In this document: piece after piece, positions 7,092 to 15,920 of the stretch
Layout: the number at the start of each line of letters is the position of its first letter
Numbering within the stretch: position 1 is the stretch's first letter
Assembly: GCA_017483305.1 (NCBI GenBank)
Contig: JAFULC010000033.1
Span: 1-32,463, forward strand
DNA from: Clostridia bacterium
Lineage (GTDB): Bacteria > Bacillota > Clostridia > Oscillospirales > CAG-272
Direction: 5' to 3'
DNA: 32,463 bases
Notes under the pieces: generated by a model
The model's database searches: none
The model's input: the letters and a program-made list of their open reading frames with translations, nothing else
Told to the model about the DNA's origin: nothing
Made by a program: the position numbers and the translations under genes

Positions 7092-8282
7092 ATGGAAAAG
7101 GTTAGAACAGCCGTTATCGGCCTTGGCGCAAGAGGACAGTCGCTTATAAAGCCTCTGCTTCTCGGAATGGATAACTGTGAAATCGTTGCGGTATGCGATC
7201 TTTATCAGGACAGAGTTGATCTTATTATGTCTCAGATCAAGGAAGAGACAGGAAAGGACGCTTTTGGAACCACCGATTACAAGGAGATCCTCGCACTTAA
7301 GAACATTGATGCAGTCCTCGTGATGACTTCCTGGGAAACGCACGTTAAGATCGCTTGTGAAGCGATGGAGGCGGGAATACCCACGGGACTTGAGGTCGGA
7401 GGAGCTTACGATCTTGAGGAGTGCTATGATCTTGTAAAAACTCAGGTCAAAACAAAAACACCCTTTATGTTCCTTGAGAACTGCTGCTATGGCAGATATG
7501 AAATGATGGCAATGAACATCGTAAAGCAAGGACTTTTCGGTGAGATAGTTCACTGTGAGGGCGCTTATCAGCATGACCTTCGCACCGAGGTGCTTCGCGG
7601 CGAGGAATTGCGTCACTACCGTCTTAACAATTACATTAACCGCAATTGCGAAAACTATCCCACACACGAGCTCGGCCCCATAGCGCAGATACTTGATATA
7701 AACCGTGGAAACCGCATGCTTTATCTCACGTCGATGTCCTCTAAATCGGTCGGTCTGAACGATTACGCAAGACTCCACCCCGACACGATACAGGGCAAAT
7801 TCGCAGATATGAAGTTCAATCAGGGCGACATTGTAACAACCAATATTATGTGCTCCAACGGCGCTACGATCTCTCTGATGCTCGATACCTCCTGCGGTCG
7901 CCCCTACAGCCGTAACTTTACGGTTCACGGAACACGAGGAATGTACAGAGAGGACGGCAACTACATTTATTTCGACACCGATTTCGACGAGGCTTCGCAC
8001 TGGAATTGGTCGCCCAACTGGAATAATGCGCTCGACGTATACGCTGAAAAATACGACCATCCTATGTGGAAGAAATTTCTTGCAGACGGACTTCGCGGCG
8101 GACACGGCGGTATGGACTACCTCGTTTACAATGAATTTTTCAACTACGTAATAAACGGAGGCAAATCTCCTATAGACGTTTACGACGCGGCAGCGTGGAT
8201 GTGTATAACTCCTCTTTCGGACATTTCGATCCGCGAGGGAAGCAGACCCGTTGAGATCCCCGATTTTACACTAATTAAATAA
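7092..8282 (+). CDS. Gfo/Idh/MocA family NAD(P)-dependent oxidoreductase
   Basis: A 396-residue dehydrogenase-like protein. The N-terminal Rossmann domain begins 'RTAVIGLGARGQSL' with the GxGxxG pattern. 'VMTSWETHVKIACEAMEAG' and the catalytic-type 'EVGGAYDLEECYDLV' region follow, with 'LENCCYGRYEMMAMNIVKQG' where the family has its EK/EN helix. The C-terminal alpha/beta domain ends near 'GSRPVEIPDF'. Such enzymes oxidise or reduce a hydroxyl of a sugar, inositol or glycoside (for example GH109 or 3-keto-sugar chemistry). ATG 7092 follows GGAAGGAA (7076-7083); an ATG at 7068 lies ahead of that site and is less likely. It stands alone between its own promoter and terminator, so context gives no substrate. 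Confidence 0.88.
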   Translation: MEKVRTAVIGLGARGQSLIKPLLLGMDNCEIVAVCDLYQDRVDLIMSQIKEETGKDAFGTTDYKEILALKNIDAVLVMTSWETHVKIACEAMEAGIPTGLEVGGAYDLEECYDLVKTQVKTKTPFMFLENCCYGRYEMMAMNIVKQGLFGEIVHCEGAYQHDLRTEVLRGEELRHYRLNNYINRNCENYPTHELGPIAQILDINRGNRMLYLTSMSSKSVGLNDYARLHPDTIQGKFADMKFNQGDIVTTNIMCSNGATISLMLDTSCGRPYSRNFTVHGTRGMYREDGNYIYFDTDFDEASHWNWSPNWNNALDVYAEKYDHPMWKKFLADGLRGGHGGMDYLVYNEFFNYVINGGKSPIDVYDAAAWMCITPLSDISIREGSRPVEIPDFTLIK

Positions 8283-8284
8283 TG

Positions 8285-8324
8285 AAAAACGGATACTCCG
8301 ACAAAAATGGAGTATCCGTTTTTT
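8285..8324. terminator. Bidirectional intrinsic terminator
   Basis: ACGGATACTCC (8289-8299) pairs perfectly with GGAGTATCCGT (8309-8319), with A residues before and T residues after. It separates the convergent Gfo/Idh/MocA and rqcH genes and can end both. Confidence 0.9.
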
Positions 8325-8327
8325 AGT

Positions 8328-10097
8328 TTATTTCTTTCTCATTCTCTTGATCTTTTCCTCGTCGGGAGTAACGAATGCAGACCAGTTGTTATGATAGATA
8401 ACGAATCCCGGCTTTGCTCCCGAGACCTTCTTGACGCCGCGCGCAAAAAGATAGTCGACCTCAACTCCGGCAGTGCCCTTTGCCTTTGAGTAATAAGCCG
8501 CGATCTCACAAGCGTCAGTGAAATCCTCTGCAGGCGGCTCCTCGCCGTTGGTTATCAATAACACGTGCGAGCCTGCCATATTCTTGGCGTGGAACCAATA
8601 ATCGTGCCTTTCGGCAAGCTTGTGGGTAATATATTCGTTCTGATAATTATTTTTGCCGCAGAGCACTCGGTAGCCGTTCGTGGTAACAAATTCGGCTATC
8701 ACAGGCGCGGGATGCTTCTTTGGTGAGCTGTATCCCTTCATTTTGGAGGCATATCCGCTTCTGTATAGCTCGTCACGGATCTCTGCGAGGTCTGCGGTAG
8801 TCTCTGCCTTCGTCAGCGCGTCAAATACCGAATAAACGTATTCAAGCTCGCTTCTTGCAATATCAAGCTGCTTTGCAAGCTCGATCTTTGCGGTCTTTGA
8901 CTTGTTGTAAAGCTTGTAATATCTCTGCGCATTGGCGGCAGGGGAAAGTCGCTCGTCAAGCTCGATAAGTAAGGTGTCGAAATCCTGCTTCTCATCGTTC
9001 CAGCTTTCGTAATCGGTAAGCTCGACTGACTTGTCGCCGCGCTTCAGCTTGTAGATATTTGCGGTGATAAGATCACCGTATTGCTTATATTTTTCGCCCT
9101 TGGCGCAGTCGGCAAGCTCCTTTTCCTGCACGTCGATCTTTTTGATCAGGCGGCTCTCGGCATTAGTAAGCAGTCCGAGAATGTCCGCCGCGCGCTGTCT
9201 GACTCGCTGCTCGCGGTCACGACTCGCAAAATAAAGATCAAGCGCCTCGCTTGCGCTCTCAAAGGCCCTGTGCTCAAAGCCCGAGCCGTAGTAGCCAAGA
9301 TCAACAAAGGCATATTCGATCGGGGCGTTATTTTCAAGAATTACCGTGGGCGAAAATTCGCCTCTCGACATCGCCTCAAATACCAGCGAAAAAGAGGAAT
9401 AAAGCTTCTCGCAGCCCACCTCACGCGTCGCCGCGTCGAAGCGACCGCACGCGCGGTGAACGATCTCTCGTGCAACGCTCGTCGATATTCCGAGATAAGC
9501 CGACGTTATAAACTTATCCGCGCCCTTTTCTGCAGGGAAAGCGGAAAAGGCGGCAGAGAACTCGTCAAAATTTGTTTTTGTGGGATCAAGCTTATTCTGC
9601 GCGGGAGGGAGCTCGTAGGTCATGCCGGGCAGGACCTGACGGAGACTGCTCGTCGTGAAATCAATAGTCTTGAGCGCGGAGATCACCTTAAGCCTTTCGT
9701 CCGCAAAAATAAGATTACTGTATTTGCCCATAACCTCGGCAATAAGATACTTTTTGCACTCAAAGCCCATTTCGTCACGGGTGTCGAAGGTCAGTCTGAC
9801 AACACGCTCAAAGCCGAGCTGCTCGACCTCCGAAAGACAAGCACCCGTCAGATGCTTACGGAGAAGCATGCAAAACATCGGCGCTTGCATCGGGTTTTCC
9901 TTCTGAACCGAGGTAAAGCTTATTCGGGGGCAATTAGAGCCCGCGTTTATAAGCAGGCGCTTGCCTCCGCAAGTGGTTCTCATCTGCAATATTATCTCAT
10001 CCCGTTCGGGCTGATATATTTTCTCAATTCTTCCGCCACGCGCCACGCTTTTGATTTCGTGAACAACACAGGCGAGCATACCCGCATCAAATGCCAT
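8328..10097 (-). CDS. rqcH: Ribosome quality control protein RqcH (NFACT family, Rqc2 homologue)
   Basis: A 589-residue NFACT protein. In Bacillus subtilis RqcH binds stalled 50S subunits with peptidyl-tRNA and recruits tRNA-Ala, adding alanine tails that mark the chain for degradation; older names are fibronectin-binding protein or YloA. The N-terminal NFACT-N region opens 'MAFDAGMLACVVHEI' and contains 'QAPMFCMLLRKHL'. The residue pair E97-R98 sits where the functional D97-R98 pair of B. subtilis RqcH is expected (from memory), a conservative change. A charged coiled-coil region (about 290-430) and a C-terminal NFACT-R domain with 'YWFHAKNMAGSHV' follow. It is transcribed alone from a promoter overlapping that of coaW. 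Confidence 0.93.
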   Translation of the reverse strand: MAFDAGMLACVVHEIKSVARGGRIEKIYQPERDEIILQMRTTCGGKRLLINAGSNCPRISFTSVQKENPMQAPMFCMLLRKHLTGACLSEVEQLGFERVVRLTFDTRDEMGFECKKYLIAEVMGKYSNLIFADERLKVISALKTIDFTTSSLRQVLPGMTYELPPAQNKLDPTKTNFDEFSAAFSAFPAEKGADKFITSAYLGISTSVAREIVHRACGRFDAATREVGCEKLYSSFSLVFEAMSRGEFSPTVILENNAPIEYAFVDLGYYGSGFEHRAFESASEALDLYFASRDREQRVRQRAADILGLLTNAESRLIKKIDVQEKELADCAKGEKYKQYGDLITANIYKLKRGDKSVELTDYESWNDEKQDFDTLLIELDERLSPAANAQRYYKLYNKSKTAKIELAKQLDIARSELEYVYSVFDALTKAETTADLAEIRDELYRSGYASKMKGYSSPKKHPAPVIAEFVTTNGYRVLCGKNNYQNEYITHKLAERHDYWFHAKNMAGSHVLLITNGEEPPAEDFTDACEIAAYYSKAKGTAGVEVDYLFARGVKKVSGAKPGFVIYHNNWSAFVTPDEEKIKRMRKK

Positions 10098-10140
10098 TTG
10101 TCTGACCTTTCACAGTTCTTTTTCGATTTTTCCAAATAAT

Positions 10141-10169
10141 ATTATAACACCTTATTGCATTTTTTTCAA
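10141..10169 (-). promoter_or_regulatory. SigA-type promoter of rqcH
   Basis: On the minus strand TTGAAA (complement of 10164-10169) and TATAAT (complement of 10141-10146) are 17 bp apart. The site is interleaved with the divergent coaW promoter: each -35 box lies inside the other promoter. Confidence 0.75.
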
Positions 10170-10183
10170 GATGGTGATATAAT
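10155..10183 (+). promoter_or_regulatory. SigA-type promoter of coaW
   Basis: TTGCAT at 10155-10160 and a perfect TATAAT at 10178-10183 are separated by 17 bp. It overlaps the divergent rqcH promoter by 15 bp, so the two genes probably cannot fire at the same moment. Confidence 0.75.
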
Positions 10184-10248
10184 TATTTTATAGATTGACG
10201 GCAAAAAAGCCCCAATATTGTTAAATCCTTGCAGAAAGGGATCAGAAA

Positions 10249-11118
10249 ATGAGGACAAACGCAAACAAAACAAGAAACGTTATCGGTATCGACGTCGGCG
10301 GAAGCACTACGAAAATAGTCGGCTTCAAAATGGATGATAACGGCGAAAATCAGCTTATATCTCCGTTTCTCGTCAGAGCGACCGACCCTATAACCTCAAT
10401 ATACGGCGCTTTCGGTAAATTCATCGCAGAGAACAACCTCTCGCTTGAGGATATAGACCGCATTATGATCACGGGAGTCGGCTCTACCTATATGCAAAAG
10501 CCTATCTACTCCTTGGATTGCAAAACCGTCCCCGAATTTTCGGCGGCAGGCATCGGCGGACTCTATCTTTCGGGACTCGACGAGGCGATCGTGGTCAGTA
10601 TGGGCACGGGAACCGCGCTTATCCATGCAAAAAAAGAGGGAATCGAAACCAAGATAAACTACCTCGGCGGTACGGGTGTCGGCGGCGGCACGCTTCTCGG
10701 TCTTACTAAAAAAATGACGGGAATTGACACAGTCGAGCACATTGAGGAGATATGCTCGGGCGGTGACCTTGCAAATATCGACCTTCGCGTCGGAGACATC
10801 TCCAAAAACGCCAAGTTCACGGGCATAAATGAAAATCTGACCGCGTCCAACTTCGGCAAGCTTTCGGATATGGCAAGCAACAGTGATATTGCGCTCGGTG
10901 TTGCCAATATGGTAGCCGAGACCATCGCTATGATGGCGGTATTTACCGCAAGAGGTCACGGTATCAAGAACGTCGTTCTGATAGGCAATCTCACAACGAT
11001 AAAGCCCGTCCGCGACGTATTTGAAAACCTCGCATCCTTTGGAATCAACTTTATAATTCCCGAAAACGCAAGCTTCGGCACGGTCATCGGTGCGGCGCTT
11101 TACGGAAAGAGCAACTAA
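10249..11118 (+). CDS. coaW: Type II pantothenate kinase
   Basis: A 289-residue ASKHA-fold kinase that phosphorylates pantothenate with ATP, the first step of coenzyme A synthesis. Type II enzymes resemble eukaryotic PanK and the Staphylococcus CoaW and resist CoA feedback. The phosphate-binding loop is GIDVGGSTTK (13-22), the likely catalytic acid is E96 in 'CKTVPEFSAAGIGG', and nucleotide-binding loops are MGTGT (118-122) and GGTGVGGGT (140-148). 'ENASFGTVIGAALYG' closes the C-terminal domain. The ATG at 10249 follows GAAAGGG. It is 21 bases upstream of the M48 protease and probably co-transcribed with it; no other CoA gene is adjacent. Confidence 0.92.
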   Translation: MRTNANKTRNVIGIDVGGSTTKIVGFKMDDNGENQLISPFLVRATDPITSIYGAFGKFIAENNLSLEDIDRIMITGVGSTYMQKPIYSLDCKTVPEFSAAGIGGLYLSGLDEAIVVSMGTGTALIHAKKEGIETKINYLGGTGVGGGTLLGLTKKMTGIDTVEHIEEICSGGDLANIDLRVGDISKNAKFTGINENLTASNFGKLSDMASNSDIALGVANMVAETIAMMAVFTARGHGIKNVVLIGNLTTIKPVRDVFENLASFGINFIIPENASFGTVIGAALYGKSN

Positions 11119-11139
11119 CCAAGAAAACGGTGTATCGCT

Positions 11140-12366
11140 ATGACATATAAGCTTATTTTTATACTTTGCGCGCTTTTAGGCGGCGCTTATTCGATAATTC
11201 TGAATATTGTAAAATACCGCTCGGCAGATAATCCCACACCCGAGAGCGTTTCCGACATTTACGACAACGAGACCTATCTGAAATGGAAAAAATACAGTGC
11301 AGAGCATTGCAGACTCGATATTATTTCGTCCTCGCTCTCCTGTGTTCTGACGGTTGCATTGCTCGCAACCAATGCCTACTCGGCTTTTGCAAACATTTTT
11401 CCGCTTACTGTCTTTTGGCAGATTTTCGGCGTAGTTGCGCTTGAAGCGATCATCGATGCCGTAATCGGAACGGTCATCGGATACGTTAAGACTATGGTGA
11501 TAGAGCAAAAATACGGCTTCAACCGTTCCTCTATCAAAACCTTTATCTTTGATAGAATAAGATCGGTCATTCTCGGTCTGGTACTCGCTATCGCTCTCTC
11601 GGAGCTTATATATCTCGTCCATGATCTCACAGGCAACTTTATGATAATTGCTCTGGCGGGAGCGTTGCTCGCGTTCACGCTTATCTCCACTTTCCTTTTT
11701 CCGTTCTTCAGCAGAATAGGCAACAAGTTCACGCCTCTCGAGGAGGGCGAGCTCAAGGATAAGCTTATGGAGCTGCTCACAAAGCACGGATATAAAGTCA
11801 GAGCGATCGAGGTAATGGATGCGTCGCGCAGAACGACAAAGCTGAACGCCTATATCGCAGGCTTCGGCAAAACCAAAACGATCGTACTTTATGACAATCT
11901 GCTGACCGCTATGGACAACGACGAGATCTGCGCAATCTTTGCTCACGAGCTCGGACACGGACTTCATAAGCACGTTCTTAAGAGTCAGTTTCTTAATATC
12001 GGCTATCTACTGATTCTTGCAACGGCGATCTGGCTGACTGTTATTTCGCCCGTTATATATGCGGATTTCGGATTCAACACGATCAACTACGGTATGTCCT
12101 ACATACTCGCGGGAACAGCTATCGGTCTTTTGCAGCCTGCTATCAGCCTTGTGCTCAATGCGATAAGTCGCGCGCACGAATACGATGCCGACCGTCAGGC
12201 AGTGAAGGAGGGCTACGGCGAGGCTATGATCAGAGCCTTCAAGAAGCTCGCAAAGGACAATTTCGCCCACCTCGCGCCCTCGCGCATCAACGTTGTGCTT
12301 GAATATAGCCATCCTCCCATCAGCGACCGTATCGATGCGGTTAAGAAGGGAATGGAGAAAGAATAA
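11140..12366 (+). CDS. M48 family zinc metalloprotease, Ste24/CAAX protease-like
   Basis: A 408-residue membrane protease with the layout of Ste24/HtpX relatives. It has an N-terminal M48_N region with several hydrophobic segments and the family phrase 'IEQKYGFNRSSIKTFIFD' (121-138), then 'LNAYIAGFGKTKTIVLYD' and the zinc site HELGH (269-273). The third ligand region is EYDAD (347-351), and 'YSHPPISDRI' is near the end. In eukaryotes Ste24 trims prenylated proteins; bacterial members are probably membrane protein quality-control proteases, and the substrate here is unknown. It has a weak ribosome binding site and follows coaW by 21 bases. Confidence 0.9.
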   Translation: MTYKLIFILCALLGGAYSIILNIVKYRSADNPTPESVSDIYDNETYLKWKKYSAEHCRLDIISSSLSCVLTVALLATNAYSAFANIFPLTVFWQIFGVVALEAIIDAVIGTVIGYVKTMVIEQKYGFNRSSIKTFIFDRIRSVILGLVLAIALSELIYLVHDLTGNFMIIALAGALLAFTLISTFLFPFFSRIGNKFTPLEEGELKDKLMELLTKHGYKVRAIEVMDASRRTTKLNAYIAGFGKTKTIVLYDNLLTAMDNDEICAIFAHELGHGLHKHVLKSQFLNIGYLLILATAIWLTVISPVIYADFGFNTINYGMSYILAGTAIGLLQPAISLVLNAISRAHEYDADRQAVKEGYGEAMIRAFKKLAKDNFAHLAPSRINVVLEYSHPPISDRIDAVKKGMEKE

Positions 12367-12374
12367 TAATTAAG

Positions 12375-12404
12375 TAACCCCGTCAGTGTTATACGACGGG
12401 GTTA
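12375..12404 (+). terminator. Hairpin downstream of the M48 protease gene
   Basis: TAACCCCGTC (12375-12384) pairs perfectly with GACGGGGTTA (12395-12404) around a 10-nt loop. No strong T run follows, so termination may be incomplete. Confidence 0.55.
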
Positions 12405-12471
12405 TCTCAATGAAAACCCAAATTATCGACTAAAATAAGCAAAAAACTGTCTAAATATGCCCTAAAATCTC

Positions 12472-12500
12472 TTGACGAAGCAATAAAACAGTGATATAAT
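12472..12500 (+). promoter_or_regulatory. SigA-type promoter of alaS
   Basis: TTGACG at 12472-12477 and TATAAT at 12495-12500 are 17 bp apart. The leader to the ATG at 12539 would be only about 30 nt, which leaves no room for a T-box. Confidence 0.85.
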
Positions 12501-12538
12501 TATATAGTTAATGTAAAAAACGAAAGGAATCTTATCCT

Positions 12539-15169
12539 ATGAAGTGGACATCACTCAACGACTTAAGAGAGAAATATCTCTCCTTCTTTGAATCCAAGGG
12601 ACACCTCCGTCTCCCTTCGTATTCTCTCGTTCCTCATAACGACAAATCTCTTTTACTTATAAACTCCGGTATGGCACCCATGAAGAAGTTTTTCACGGGC
12701 GAGGAAGTTCCTCCTCGTAACCGTGTAACCACCTGCCAGAAGTGCATCAGAACCCCCGACCTTGAGCGCGTAGGTCACACCGCGCGCCACGGCACGTTCT
12801 TCGAGATGCTCGGTAACTTCTCCTTCGGTGACTACTTTAAAGAGGAGGCTATTCCGTGGGCGTGGGAGTTCCTCACCGAAACTCTCGAGATCCCGAAGGA
12901 TCTGCTCTGGCCCTCTATCTACGAGCACGACGAGGAGGCTTACGACATTTGGGTAAACAAGATCGGCGTAGACCCCGCACACGTCGTCCGTCTCGGTAAG
13001 GCAGACAACTTCTGGGAGCACGGAAGCGGCCCCTGCGGTCCTTGCTCGGAGATCTACTTCGACAGAGGAATCAAGTACGGCTGCGGAAGCCCTGACTGTA
13101 AGCCAGGATGCGATTGCGACAGATTTATGGAGATCTGGAACAACGTTTTCTCGCAGTTCAATAACGACGGTCACGGCAACTACACCGAGCTCGCGCAGAA
13201 GAACATCGATACAGGTATGGGACTTGAGCGTCTCGCTTGCGTAATGCAGGGCGTTGACAATATGTTCGAGGTCGACTCTATCCGCAAGGTCATCGACAAG
13301 ACCTGCGAGATCGCAAATAAGACCTACGGCGACAACGCAGAGAACGATATTTCTATCCGCGTTATCACCGACCACTCCAGAAGCGCAATGTTTATGATAT
13401 CCGACGGCGTAATTCCTTCCAACGAGGGAAGAGGCTACGTCCTTCGCCGTATAATCCGTCGCGCATGCCGTCACGGCAAGCTTCTCGGCATCAACCACGC
13501 GTTCCTTGTTGATACCGTTACCGTTGCTATCAACGAAAGCTGCCGCGCATACCCCGAGCTTGAGGAAAAGCGCGACTATATACTCAAGGTCATCTCTATG
13601 GAGGAGGAGCGCTTTGACGCGACCGTTGACGCGGGTCTTTCGATCCTCTCCGACCTCATCCGCGGCGCTATTGCCGACCACGCCGATACAATCTCGGGCG
13701 AGGAGGTATTCAAGCTCTACGATACGTTTGGATTCCCGATCGATCTTACCCGTGAGATCGCGGCAGAGAGCAACCTCAAGATCGACGAGGAAAAATTCGT
13801 TGCACTCATGCAACAGCAGAAGATCCGCGCAAGAGAAGCAAGAGCAAATATCGGCGGATGGGACGAGTCCTCCAAGTCTCTCCTTTCCGATCTTCCCAAG
13901 ACCGAATTTACAGGCTACACGGATTTCAAGAGCGAAGCTAAGGTAATTGCAATACTTACCGACGAGGGAAGTGTTGACAGCGTTTCCGAGGGCGATTGCA
14001 CCGTTATTCTTGACCGCACCCCCTTCTACGGAGAGGGCGGCGGACAGGTTGGTGACACGGGTACGATTTATTCCGACACCTTCCTCGGCACAGTTTATGA
14101 TACCAAGAAGACCGACGGCGTATATCTCCATCTTTGCACCGTAGCAAACGGCGAGCTTAAGGTTGGCGATGCTGTCACCGCAGATATCAACGATTCCAAG
14201 CGTATGGCTACCTGCCGCAATCACTCCGCGGCTCACTTGCTTCAGGCGGCGCTCCGCGCAGTCCTCGGCAACCACGTAGAGCAGGCAGGCTCTTACGTCA
14301 ATGAAGACGTATGCCGTTTCGACTTCACTCATTTCGCGGCACTAACCGCCGACGAGATCAAGAGAGTTGAAGCTCTTGTGAACGTCAATATTCTCGCGGC
14401 AAATGACATTGTCACTATGGAGACCGACATCGAGACCGCAAAGAAGAACGGTGCTATGGCGCTCTTCGGTGAAAAATACGGCAACGTTGTACGTATGGTC
14501 AAGATGGGTAACTTCTCCACCGAGCTTTGCGGTGGAACACACTGTAACAACACCGGCAAGATCGGTCTGTTCAAGATAACCTCCGAATCGAGCGTAGCCG
14601 CAGGCGTGCGCCGTATCGAAGCGGTGACCGGAACAGGTGTCCTCGCGCTTATCGCGTCTAAGGACAAGCTTATAGTTGATACCGCGGCAGAGCTTAAGGT
14701 TCAGAATCCCGCTGACATCACCAAGAGGGCGGCTCAGCTTCAGAGCGAGATCGCAGCTATGAAGAAGGAGATTGAGGCTCTCAACTCCAAGCTTGCAGGC
14801 AGCAAGCTCAACGACGTTCTTGCGGGTGCCGTTTCGGTTGGCTCTGTCAAGCTCGTCACCTACCTTGCAGACGGTATGGAGATCGACGCGGCAAGAAGCC
14901 TTTCCGATAAGATCAAGGCAGATCACGCCGATACAGTAGCTGTTATCGCAGTTAAGTCGGGCGAAAAGCTCAACTTCATCGCGGTTGCAGGTAAGGATGC
15001 GGTTTCCGCAGGCGCACATGCAGGCAAGCTCGTCGGAGCAGTTGCGGCAGTAACCGGTGGAAAGGGCGGCGGTCGTCCCGACTCGGCTATGGCTGGCGGA
15101 CGTGACGTCTCTAAGATCGCAGAAGCTCTTGAGGCTGCAAAGACTGCCCTTGAGGGTATGTTAAAGTAA
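12539..15169 (+). CDS. alaS: Alanyl-tRNA synthetase
   Basis: A full-length 876-residue class II synthetase that charges tRNA-Ala. The catalytic domain opens with 'LREKYLSFFESKGHLRLPSYSL', followed by 'FTGEEVPPRNRVTTCQKCIR' and 'WEHGSGPCGPCSEIY'. The tRNA-recognition helices, editing domain and C-Ala/DHHA1 domain come in order. Editing zinc ligands are seen as HSAAH (about 561-565) and CGGTH (about 664-668). The DHHA1 end shows 'VTGGKGGGRPDSAMAGG'. A cysteine-rich insert ('CGSPDCKPGCDCDRF') in the catalytic domain is common in Bacillota AlaS. AAAGGA at 12523-12528 precedes the ATG. Own promoter and terminator indicate a single-gene unit without T-box control. Confidence 0.97.
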   Translation: MKWTSLNDLREKYLSFFESKGHLRLPSYSLVPHNDKSLLLINSGMAPMKKFFTGEEVPPRNRVTTCQKCIRTPDLERVGHTARHGTFFEMLGNFSFGDYFKEEAIPWAWEFLTETLEIPKDLLWPSIYEHDEEAYDIWVNKIGVDPAHVVRLGKADNFWEHGSGPCGPCSEIYFDRGIKYGCGSPDCKPGCDCDRFMEIWNNVFSQFNNDGHGNYTELAQKNIDTGMGLERLACVMQGVDNMFEVDSIRKVIDKTCEIANKTYGDNAENDISIRVITDHSRSAMFMISDGVIPSNEGRGYVLRRIIRRACRHGKLLGINHAFLVDTVTVAINESCRAYPELEEKRDYILKVISMEEERFDATVDAGLSILSDLIRGAIADHADTISGEEVFKLYDTFGFPIDLTREIAAESNLKIDEEKFVALMQQQKIRAREARANIGGWDESSKSLLSDLPKTEFTGYTDFKSEAKVIAILTDEGSVDSVSEGDCTVILDRTPFYGEGGGQVGDTGTIYSDTFLGTVYDTKKTDGVYLHLCTVANGELKVGDAVTADINDSKRMATCRNHSAAHLLQAALRAVLGNHVEQAGSYVNEDVCRFDFTHFAALTADEIKRVEALVNVNILAANDIVTMETDIETAKKNGAMALFGEKYGNVVRMVKMGNFSTELCGGTHCNNTGKIGLFKITSESSVAAGVRRIEAVTGTGVLALIASKDKLIVDTAAELKVQNPADITKRAAQLQSEIAAMKKEIEALNSKLAGSKLNDVLAGAVSVGSVKLVTYLADGMEIDAARSLSDKIKADHADTVAVIAVKSGEKLNFIAVAGKDAVSAGAHAGKLVGAVAAVTGGKGGGRPDSAMAGGRDVSKIAEALEAAKTALEGMLK

Positions 15170-15174
15170 AAAAT

Positions 15175-15203
15175 AACGAGGGAGATTTTTCTCCCTCGTT
15201 TTT
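15175..15203 (+). terminator. Intrinsic terminator of alaS
   Basis: AACGAGGGAGA (15175-15185) pairs perfectly with TCTCCCTCGTT (15190-15200) around a TTTT loop, followed by more T residues. It starts 6 bases after the alaS stop. Confidence 0.92.
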
Positions 15204-15208
15204 GTTAT

Positions 15209-15243
15209 AAAACTCTCGTCCACTTATTGCGGACGAGGGTTTT
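15209..15243 (-). terminator. Intrinsic terminator of the rpe operon
   Basis: On the minus strand AAAACCCTCGTCC pairs with GGACGAGAGTTTT (one G-T wobble) and ends in a T run. It lies 6 bases beyond the rpe stop and is separate from the alaS terminator next to it. Confidence 0.85.
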
Positions 15244-15248
15244 GGGGT

Positions 15249-15920
15249 TTATCCCTTAAAGGTATTTTCAGCTGCAACATCCTTCATCTGACGGATTACC
15301 GCGCGCGGTTTTTTCGACTTAAAAATTGCCGAGCCTGCTACGATGATATTAGCACCCGCCGAGGTCAGAAGTCCGACGTTCTCGGCATTGATACCGCCGT
15401 CAACCTCGATATCGAGATTGATTCCACGCTCGGAGGCGTATCTGCGGAGAGTTGAGATCTTTTCAAGAGTTTCGGGAATGAGCGACTGACCGCCAAACCC
15501 GGGCTCAACCGTCATAATAAGTGCCATATCGATGTGATTGATCAGAGGGAAGAGATGCTCGACAGGAGTTTTCGGAGAGACTGCAATACCCGCCTTCATT
15601 TCATAAGAATGAATAAGGTGGATCACAGACATAGGATTCTCGCAAGCCTCGTAGTGCACGGTAATGATGTCCGCGCCCGCCTTGACGAATCTGTCTATAT
15701 ATCTCTCGGGACGCTTTATCATGAGATGAACGTCAAAAATCATATCAGTGCATTTTCTGATGCCCGAAATAAGCTCGGGGCCAAAGCTGATATTGGGAAC
15801 GAACGCGCCGTCCATTATATCGAGATGCAGGTACTGAGCTCCCGCTTCTTCAACTCGCTTTATGTCTGCGGCAAGGTTAGAATAATCTGCCGCAAGCAGA
15901 GAAGGGGCAATATATATCAT
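15249..15920 (-). CDS. rpe: Ribulose-phosphate 3-epimerase
   Basis: A 223-residue TIM-barrel enzyme that interconverts ribulose 5-phosphate and xylulose 5-phosphate in the pentose phosphate pathway. The start 'MIYIAPSLLAADY' is the family's usual N-terminus. Metal and catalytic residues are visible in HLDIMDG (H32, D34, D37), 'FDVHLMI' and 'VDGGIN', with the phosphate loop 'VEPGFGGQ'. The reading frame stays open for 68 codons upstream, but those residues do not resemble the family and ATG 15920 has AGGT 8 bases ahead. It is the last gene of a seven-gene minus-strand run that also holds rpiB, linking both pentose phosphate isomerisations. Confidence 0.95.
   Translation of the reverse strand: MIYIAPSLLAADYSNLAADIKRVEEAGAQYLHLDIMDGAFVPNISFGPELISGIRKCTDMIFDVHLMIKRPERYIDRFVKAGADIITVHYEACENPMSVIHLIHSYEMKAGIAVSPKTPVEHLFPLINHIDMALIMTVEPGFGGQSLIPETLEKISTLRRYASERGINLDIEVDGGINAENVGLLTSAGANIIVAGSAIFKSKKPRAVIRQMKDVAAENTFKG

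Noticed and set aside
7056-8105. A 349-codon frame antisense to the Gfo/Idh/MocA gene
   Set aside because: The plus strand carries a clear Rossmann oxidoreductase with promoter and ribosome binding site. The antisense frame has none of these.
9081-10139. A 352-codon frame antisense to rqcH
   Set aside because: It covers the coding strand of NFACT motifs and ends in the promoter region. No domain is recognisable.
12501-12538. A T-box leader for alaS
   Set aside because: The promoter leaves only about 30 nt before the start codon, too short for a specifier loop and T-box antiterminator.
12653-14332. A 559-codon frame antisense to alaS
   Set aside because: It overlaps the alanyl-tRNA synthetase domains fully and has no start signals. 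Long antisense frames are common in genes with this codon use.
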